From NCBI GenBank assembly GCA_024867545.1, contig JANFNE010000046.1, forward strand, positions 124,001 through 188,000: DNA of 64,000 nt, given 5' to 3'. Source of the stretch: Phytopythium helicoides (lineage: Eukaryota; Oomycota; Peronosporomycetes; Pythiales; Pythiaceae). Both the position numbers and the translations under genes were made by a program. Shown here piece by piece: positions 57,316 through 64,000 of the stretch; within the stretch, counting starts at the first letter, position 1, and every line of letters starts with the position of its first letter. Under the pieces are notes generated by a model, which saw only the letters and a program-made list of their open reading frames with translations, was not told where the DNA came from and ran no database searches.

Positions 57316-58984
57316 TCATTTCCCAGGCTTCAGCATGGCACGGAGCGCGGTCACAAGCTTCGACTGCTCAAAGATGGCAACGCTTGGTCCACCTTCATAC
57401 GTCAAAAACTCGGCCATCTGTCGATTCATGCATTCAATCGCATGGTCGAAGTCAGCAAGATTGTCGAGCCTGCACAGCTCCGTTGAGTCGAAGGACACTT
57501 GCTTCTTGCCCTTCGGGAGGTGACAGTGGAATCCGCTTAAGGCACTGCACAGCGGTCTCTTTGCAGGTCTGCCGTTGATGCCGTCGACAGGAACTGCGTA
57601 TACAGTTCGAACTCGGCAACATTCAACTCGCTCTTCAGCGCCGTCAGCCGTTTCTCCAGGTTGAAGGTCAAGCCGTACTTGAAGACAAAGTCCATCAGAT
57701 GGCACAAGTAGATGTAGTCAATAAGGTTCTTCCTCTTCATCTTCTAGAACACCGTCCTCTCAAAGCCTTCAAAGGTGAGCGCGACAACATACTTCCACGA
57801 ACCCTTCTTCTCCTTGTGGTAGAAATACACGTAATCCTCTCCCTCAAAGTAAGTGCTCGTGCACCGTGTGATGCTGGTGAGGTCGAACTCAAACGCCTCC
57901 GCCACGTCATTCCCATCAAAGATGATGTCCTCGAACGTTAACACCCCGTACACCCTGATCTCGTGAGGATTCTCCTGTCGGTCCACAAAAATTTCCGCCA
58001 GTCGAGAGTCTGTGATATCGTCAGGCAACGGCCGCGTTCGATCGAGGCTCTTCTTCGCCAGATCTTTGAACTTGTCTTCGTCTTTCTGTCGCTCCTTGGT
58101 GAACCAATCTCTGAAGATTGCCCTGGCTTGGCGCACCTCTGTTTTCCCAATCACGGCACGCTCAGCCACATTTGTGATCTCCGGGTGGACATTCATCGGC
58201 TTGAGAATGCGCTTCTTGGTAGTGGCCTGCACAACAGTTGACTGCCCTGGTCGAAAACCACCTCTTGCTTCACGCGTGCCTCTCGAACACCTTCACACTG
58301 AAACCCCTGTGCGTCCAGCGCCAGCATGTAACTCTGGTTCCGGGGAGGTGGGAGCGCACGGCTGCGTGAAAGCATTTCCTCCAGTCGGGTCTGATTTTGT
58401 GTCTCCTGTAGCCGAGTAGCCGCCACAGCGCTGTTCACATGCGATTGCTGGGAGCTGAAAACCTGAGTGCATCCGTCCATCGGTGTAGGTCAGCCAGAGA
58501 CACCTGAAAGCCCTTGCTCAGGATACGCGAGGGTACAGGGAGGAGGTTGCGTGTCGACTTTATAGTCCGCCAGCAGTAGGTCCACGATTTCGAAGTCTCA
58601 GGTACTGCTATCGCTCCGGGCAACGGAGCGCGGGGGTGGTTCGTAGACTGTCCTTCCGGACAGAAAGCACTCAGCCGAAGCCTGTGTGCTCTGCGTCTGC
58701 GAGAATTGCTGGTCCATGGTTTCTGTATCCGAGATATCAACACCCCATATGGCTGGTGACAACGTGGTGTGCAATGTATCAAGCGGTTCGACTTCAAACG
58801 TACTCTGGCTTGGCGCGCCGGCCAATATGGAAGCCATTGTTGGTAGCAGCGGTGGTGTCGAACTCGCGCTAGGCGTCGAGGGCATTGCACTCACGCTTGG
58901 CGGCGACGTCAGTCTTCCGTCTGGCGGACACGCTGGGTCCAGCCTCGCGCGCTTTGTCTCCACCGGGTTGACTTGGTCCTCCAT
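57316..58984 (-). pseudogene. Broken or heavily spliced gene of unknown family
   Basis: Minus-strand coding-like pieces follow in order but in different frames. First is MEDQVNPVETKRARLDPACPP (from 58984), a Ser/Thr/Pro-rich N-terminus. Next come a piece with FEIVDLLLADYKVDTQPPP (about 58600-58540) and SQQSHVNSAVAATRLQETQNQ (about 58450-58200). The best preserved part, 58220-57744, includes AIFRDWFTKERQKDEDKFKDLAKKS and VYGVLTFEDIIF. Then LIDYIYLCHLMDFVFKYGL (57740-57537) and MNRQMAEFLTYEGG (to 57316). No good intron borders separate all of these, so frameshifts are likely. I do not recognise the family; the acidic, regulator-like N-terminus is the only hint. Confidence 0.35.
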
Positions 58985-60221
58985 CGTGGCGCCGCGCGGC
59001 AAAATCAGGAATGGCTGTTCTTCTCGGTTGCCAAGAAATATTCGCGTGCCTAAGATTTGTGAACAATCGAGCTCAGTTTGTCCTGGGCCTTCCTAGAGAA
59101 CAAAAGACGAGATGTGAAACCTACAGGCAGCTGCGCGAGTCTGTCGAGATGCTCAGCAGCGCGAAAATCGACGACGAAAAACTGTCGGGATACTCAGCGT
59201 CGCAAAATCTGCGGCACTGAACGAGGCAGTCCTTCACATATGTGCTGTACTAGTGCACATTCGTACTACTATGACCCGATCGTAGTAGTATTCGCCTCTA
59301 CTCACTTTGTCAGGCTCATATCAGATGCTCCCGTCGTGCGTCGTGCACAGTGCACTCGAGAATCAGACACTGCGCTCGCGCGAACGTGTGGCTGTGCTCG
59401 ACCCGTGATGAGCAGCATCCACCCAGAGTCTCCACTTGATTGCTCCCGTCGACCGAGACCCATCGAGCGTTGACCTCGGCAGCCTCGTCTCGCGAGGATG
59501 CAGTAGCGTACGGATCGGCGACCGCGCGCTCATCCATTTTCGCGCGGGCTGCGGGTGGCAAGCACCGAGATCCGGAGCCCGAAGGCTTGAGCGCGCGATC
59601 GTCCGTGCGCGCGGTCCAAAGTGGGTAATCCGACAGCAATGGGGCGTCTCATGCGGCTGTCGACGCAGAGGGCACGGTTCGCACAGCTGTACGCTCGAAC
59701 GAGGCGCCTGCGAGCGAGTCCGACGCGACGACGGACTGCTCGCGCACGAACGAGCCTTCCCGCGGCAAAAATAGGGCTCCCTCGGCGACGGATCGGCTGC
59801 AGATAGTCTCGCTGCTGTACCGCGTTGAATTTCGCGAGCGTGGCGCGCATGAGTCAAGGAGCAGCACCTTGAAGCGATGCGGGCTGGTTGGACTATCCAC
59901 TCCGTACATGGATCCCCCCGCGCTCGCAACGATGCACTCCTGACATGCGACAGAGAGCCTTGCTGGCTGGCGAGGTGTTGCATCAGCCGTGGATTCGCCA
60001 GGAGTTTGCGACGATCGAGATCGCCAAAGTGCAACTCAGACCTACTCGAGTAAAAACAAACATCAAGCAGGAGCCACGTACGCACACTCCATTGACAGTT
60101 GACAGAACCCCATCGATTGACAGTCGAGCACCAATCGACGCGATTGGCATTGCACCGCCCTTCATGGCACCGCGGTATAGCAACAGGTATCCATCAGGGT
60201 ACTGTGCTACTGTAGATCATT
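58985..60221. other. Gene-poor region
   Basis: About 1.2 kb. Several overlapping Arg/Ser-rich frames exist on both strands, typical of random frames in GC-rich DNA. None has a domain, and no RNA gene was recognised. Confidence 0.5.
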
Positions 60222-61542
60222 TCACGCGTCGAGCAACTCGGCGATGCGAGTCTTCTGGTCTGCCGTAAGAGTCTTGGGGAACACGATTTCGTGGTGCACG
60301 TGCAGGTCGCCGTGCTGAGACGGAAAGTTGTGCACGGGCATGCCCTCGTCTGCAACTTGGCGCACCTCAAAGGGCTTTGTCACGCCACCGCTCGAGAGTG
60401 TGACTCGGCGGTCGTCCAGGTGCCGAATCTGCTTGCGGTACCCTAGGAGCGCCTCTGGCAAAGAGATCTCCAGGTCCATGTGCAGGTCGTTTCCAGCTCG
60501 CCTGTGAGTGTGCAAGACGTGCACGTTACTCCTCGAAACACATGGATTCCCACACCGGCCACAAACTCAAGACACAAACGTACTTGAAGCGGTCGTGCGG
60601 GACTTGGTGAAGGCGGAAAATGACGTCGCCTGGGATCATGCCCGGTCGCTGCTCGCTCTCGCGCTCAAACACGATTTGGTGGGTCGACGGCATGCCGCGC
60701 TCAATCTCAGCCGTCAGCACCTTGTCCTCCTTGACCACCTTGTTACCATGGCAGTACGGACACTTATGCGCCGCAGTTTTGCCTCGGCCGCCACAGGCCG
60801 GACATGGCTGCTGCATCTGCACCGTGAAGCCAGGGCCCATGCGCTGCTGCACCATGACGACACCTGCGCCGTTGCAGGTCGGGCACGTCGTGGTCTTGCC
60901 GTCCTTGGCGCCGGTGCCTCGGCACTTGCGGCAGATGACGTTGCGCGAGAAGTGTGCCTGCTTCTGCGCGCCATTGTAGAGCTCCTCGAGCGTGACAGGC
61001 ATGTCCACGGCGGCGTCGGGGCCGCGCTGGCGACCACCGCCGCCAAAAAAGGCGTCAAACGGACTGGCGGGTCGGCCCGCGCTTTGCTCGTCGCGCTCGA
61101 GGCCCTCGAAGCCCTCCAGGTCGTACGTCTGGCGCTTGACGGGGTCCGAGAGCACCTCGTAGGCGCGCGAGATCTCGTGGAACTTTTGCTCGGCGCCCTC
61201 GGTGTCCCCGCCCGCGCTCTTGACCTTGTCCGGGTGGTACTGCAGGCTGAGCTTGCGGTAGGCGCGCTTGATCTGCGCGTCCGTGGCCTCCATGGTCAGT
61301 CCGAGCACTGGCGCGAGTGAAGCAGCTCGTTAGTCACAGCCACGCAGCAGCGCGCTCGCAGCGGTGGGCTCACCCTCGTACAGATCCACGTGCTCGTGCT
61401 CGTGCTCATGCTCGTGCACGTGGTGCTGGTGCTGGTGGTCGTCGCCAAAGCCGAAATTGAAGCCGAACGCGTCAGCCGAGCGCGCCGCGAACAGCGCGAG
61501 CGCCGCCAGCAGCAGCAGACGAGGAACGCGGCGCCGCAGCAT
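60222..61542 (-). CDS. ER-type DnaJ (Hsp40) with zinc-finger domain, Scj1/ERdj3-like, with His-rich linker
   Basis: Three exons: 61542-61374, 61307 to about 60583, about 60510-60222. The ATG at 61542 opens a signal peptide (MLRRRVPRLLLLAALALFAARSADA), then FGFNFGFGDD and a His/Glu tract. The first splice restores [32 protein letters not shown], a complete J domain with HPD. It is followed by a Gly/Phe patch (SPFDAFFGGGG), four CxxCxG-type zinc repeats (CRKCRGTGAKDG, CPTCNGAGVV, CPACGGRGKT, CPYCHGNKVV) and a client-binding beta domain ending IAELLDA. The second splice joins HDRFK to RAGNDLHMDLEISLPEALLGYRK. It should activate the ER Hsp70 BiP. There is no KDEL-type tail. The His tract before the J domain is not usual. 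Confidence 0.92.
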
Positions 61543-61863
61543 CGGGACGAGCGGCGACGAGAGCAGCAGGCTTGGAGGTGTAGCTCTTCGCGAAGATTCC
61601 ACGTAAGCGTCGGCTCGGTTTACAGAGGGGCCTCGACTAGGTGCGAGAGCACCTTATCGCAACTAAGTACGACGATGGACGTACGTCACCAGGTTGAAGC
61701 AAAATGTCAGGAGGGTGAGGAGCGTCCCTGGCTATTGAAGGGCTAGCGACGAGAGCGGGATCCGCCGCCCATACTCAGTGGAACTTGCACGCGAAGGTTT
61801 GAACGCAGCTGCTATTCATGACAATTGAAAATTGAATTATACTTGCTGATGCTATGCATGCAA
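61543..61863. other. Spacer between DnaJ and transporter genes
   Basis: About 320 bp, holding the promoter of the DnaJ gene and the 3' flank of the transporter. No gene was seen. Confidence 0.45.
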
Positions 61864-63642
61864 TTAGCAGCCGGTGCCGGCGGCAAGGGCGAGGCAGGTG
61901 GAGGACTCGATGACCGACAGCACGTGGACGGTCGTGGCGAAGGCGAAGCTCAGTAGCAGCAGGATGAAGAGGACCAGTGCGCGGGGCGTCGAATTGGAGC
62001 TGCGCTTCATCCACTCGCGAGCCTCGGATGCGTGGCGAGGCAGCAAAGCGACACACGCGATCGAGATGGCTTGCGCAGCGTACGCGATGATAAAGATGAC
62101 GGTGAGCTGCGTGCGCACGGACGTCGTGTCACGCATGATATCGTCGTTGGACACGTCAAACTGTGCCCCGATGTACTTGCAGATCACCAACCCCAGCGCG
62201 TTGCCAACGTAAGAGATCGCAGCCACGACCCCAGCACTGAAAAGTTGCATTCCTGGCTCGGCCAGCTCGACGAGCAGCTCCGTGAGGATAATGTAGTCCA
62301 GCACAGACGGAATAGCTTCCATCACCGGCAGCCCGATCCAAAACCACTGACTACGGACGATGCTCCAGAGCGTGAACAGTGCTGCCCCACAGTCCAGCAC
62401 GAGCACAATGCTCGTTGCAGCAATGATGACTATCCGATAGTTGAGGTTCCAGCCCTTCTTCTCAACGTGAGCAATGAAGAAGAGAACCGCCGTAATAGCC
62501 ACAAACGAGACCACATTGTCGTTGAGTGGCTGCACACCAGCATAGTAGAACGCCACAGGGTTGACGGCGACAGAACTGAAGCCGTTGAAGACAGCACTGA
62601 TGAACCGCAGCACGAGCACCCAGCTCACAGCGCTATTGCGAAACAGCCGCCAAGCCCCACGAGCATACTTTGCAGCTGAGAGGCGAGGAGTAGGCGTCTC
62701 ATCGATCGCTGTCCACACCAATGGAATCGGGAGCATTGCAACGACACCCACAATCAGCATCACTTGGGTGAACTCAAGCGTAAAGTCAAAGTCGCCACCG
62801 TAGTCCCACCCGCTCATGGCAAAACCCATGAACGGGAACGTAACTAGCATCGCCGCCGTCCGAAGCTTGACCAGCAAAGGGGAAAGAAGCTCGTCTTGGG
62901 ATTCGCTTGTCTCCGACTCGGTTGTGCGCAGATAGTGCGCAGCGACTTGCCGGGTCAAGCCGTCAGCGGCAACATCAGCCACGACATAGCCAATGGTCGC
63001 GACAGTCATAAAGAGCGCGTACAGTGCGCCTTTGCTCGGGGCGTCGTCATTCACGGATGTGAGCTGACTCGCCGTCAAGTCTTCAAGTGCTGTGCCAACC
63101 ATTGTCCTGTTCCGGAAAAACGGATCTGGCTGAGAGATGAAGTGGATTCGCACGAGTGCTGCGGCAGCGACAATCCATCCGAGCGCTAGCCATGGCCTTC
63201 GTCTTCCAATCGCGTCCGTGGCTGGGAGGCAGTCGGTCGCGATCATCACGAACGGCTTGAGGACCCACGGGAGTACAAGCAGCATCCGCACCGACAACGT
63301 TTGCGTTCCTTCCATGTTCAGGTTGCAGGTCATGAACGGGTAGACAGCGAGCGGCAGCGCCGTGCTCACAACGCCAACTGCGATGTTGTGAACTGCCAAC
63401 CCCAGCCACCGGCGATCCCACGCGGTCACAGTCGCCTGGTTCTCACCCATTCCAATCTCGGTCTTGTCGCCGAGCACTGGAGTCCCCGAGGCTTCATAGA
63501 TGTCCGACGGCGAGTCACCTCGCGGTCTTCCGGACGCCGTCTCGCTCTCATCCGATGTCCCCGTGCTGCCCTCGCGGCGGTAGCTCGAGCGTGAGAGCCG
63601 CTCGGCCAAGTCTCTGGTCGCTACTCCAACGAGTCGGCTCAT
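61864..63642 (-). CDS. Folate-biopterin transporter (FBT/BT1) family membrane protein
   Basis: 592 residues, single exon, ATG at 63642 (MSRLVGVATRDLAERLSRSSYRRE). An N-terminal polar region of about 85 residues leads into roughly twelve membrane segments: for example LAVHNIAVGVVSTALPLAVYPF, VLPWVLKPFVMIATDCLPATDAIGRRR, ALYALFMTVATIGYVVADVAADGL and VFNGFSSVAVNPVAFYYAGV. The K-P-x-x-x-x-x-x-D-x3-x-x-x-x-x-GRRRPW string after segment 3 and the D-V-x-A-D-G-L motif are hallmarks of the BT1/FBT family. Members move folate, biopterin or related solutes; oomycetes have many copies, and the substrate here is unknown. Asn-linked site NRTM lies in the first long outside loop. Confidence 0.88.
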   Translation of the reverse strand: MSRLVGVATRDLAERLSRSSYRREGSTGTSDESETASGRPRGDSPSDIYEASGTPVLGDKTEIGMGENQATVTAWDRRWLGLAVHNIAVGVVSTALPLAVYPFMTCNLNMEGTQTLSVRMLLVLPWVLKPFVMIATDCLPATDAIGRRRPWLALGWIVAAAALVRIHFISQPDPFFRNRTMVGTALEDLTASQLTSVNDDAPSKGALYALFMTVATIGYVVADVAADGLTRQVAAHYLRTTESETSESQDELLSPLLVKLRTAAMLVTFPFMGFAMSGWDYGGDFDFTLEFTQVMLIVGVVAMLPIPLVWTAIDETPTPRLSAAKYARGAWRLFRNSAVSWVLVLRFISAVFNGFSSVAVNPVAFYYAGVQPLNDNVVSFVAITAVLFFIAHVEKKGWNLNYRIVIIAATSIVLVLDCGAALFTLWSIVRSQWFWIGLPVMEAIPSVLDYIILTELLVELAEPGMQLFSAGVVAAISYVGNALGLVICKYIGAQFDVSNDDIMRDTTSVRTQLTVIFIIAYAAQAISIACVALLPRHASEAREWMKRSSNSTPRALVLFILLLLSFAFATTVHVLSVIESSTCLALAAGTGC

Positions 63643-63891
63643 GTCAATTGGGGGGCTAGTTGGCAACTGGGCAGCTTCTTGGAGCCGGGCGCTGCTATGA
63701 TAGAGTTTGGCACCCCCTTGCGCCACCCACGCCCGTTACACTGCTCTGCACAGAAGAACCATGCGACAGCGATTCAGCATTGAGCGCAATCGAGCACAAT
63801 CACAGGAAAGCTTTTTTGCCTGGCAAAGCAGCTGGACACGTTATTTGGTACTTCATCAAGGCGTCGTCCTGGCGTAAACAGCTTTATAACC

Positions 63892-64000
63892 ATGTCCGAA
63901 TCACGAAATCGTGATCGTCATGACCCTGGTCGGACTAAACCATGGGTTAGTAAAGCGGCTGCAGCCTTCGAGTCGAGGCTGAAGGCTCTGGCCCATCTGC
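63892..64000 (+). CDS. Probable start of a gene running off the window
   Basis: The ATG at 63892 (context accATGt) opens a frame without stops to the window end: MSESRNRDRHDPGRTKP, then WVSKAAAAFESRLKALAHL. The sequence is charged, then amphipathic. It lies 249 bp from the divergent transporter start, the spacing usual for head-to-head pairs here. It is too short to identify. Confidence 0.4.
   Translation, partial: MSESRNRDRHDPGRTKPWVSKAAAAFESRLKALAHL

Noticed and set aside
63899..63916. Palindrome atcacga-aa-tcgtgat
   Set aside because: It falls within the presumed first codons of the gene at the window end and is short enough to be chance.

Overview
The window reads as a gene-dense nuclear segment from an oomycete, most likely of the Phytophthora/Pythium kind. 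The evidence is small introns (about 45-75 nt) with GT..CAG borders, very short intergenic gaps, an intronless RNA polymerase II large subunit with a heptad CTD, zoospore-flagellum genes, a folate-biopterin-type transporter, and TCACTT initiator-like motifs upstream of genes. The species cannot be named from sequence alone. No viral, plasmid or recognisable transposon module, CRISPR array, rRNA or tRNA was seen.

Layout. 0-1.5 kb: the 3' end of a probable succinate dehydrogenase cytochrome b subunit gene and a GC-rich multi-exon gene with a TFIIA-alpha-like N-terminus. 1.5-3.2 kb: gene-poor, with a TCG/TCA microsatellite. 3.2-7.3 kb: three tandem secreted S1/P1-type zinc nucleases of identical length. 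8-28 kb: four neighbouring genes that look flagellar, namely an outer-dynein-arm docking coiled coil (ODA1/CCDC114 type), a giant protein of about 4,580 residues with IPT/TIG repeats, C2 and a SHIPPO-like motif, an EF-hand-like gene, and an LRR gene. They form two head-to-head pairs joined tail to tail.

28-33.4 kb: a large helical protein that I assign tentatively to FANCI. 33.7-46.9 kb: ubiquilin, an unrecognised Cys-rich gene, a coiled-coil gene, a small dysferlin-domain gene, a small coiled-coil gene, an ABRACL/costars gene, CTF18 (clamp-loader subunit), an SRP9-like gene and an unrecognised charged protein. These alternate in strand, with spacers often below 200 bp. 47.3-52.9 kb: RPB1 with 32 in-register heptads, nearly all YSPTSPA. 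53-56 kb: a ZIP7-like zinc transporter with long His/Asp tracts and a four-finger C2H2 protein. 56-60.2 kb: mostly empty apart from a broken-looking gene. 60.2-63.6 kb: an ER-type DnaJ with an unusual His-rich linker and a folate-biopterin-type transporter. The last 110 bases appear to open another gene.

How the genes fit together. Most are housekeeping (transcription, replication and repair, protein quality control, protein targeting). Two sets look functionally linked: the secreted nuclease array and the flagellar block. No clearly new defence or mobile system was found. The items most worth following are the flagellar block with its TIG giant, the apparent Lys-to-Arg change at the FANCI ubiquitination position, the uniform Ala-7 CTD, the His-rich DnaJ, and the paired CCGGAAGT elements upstream of the ZIP gene.
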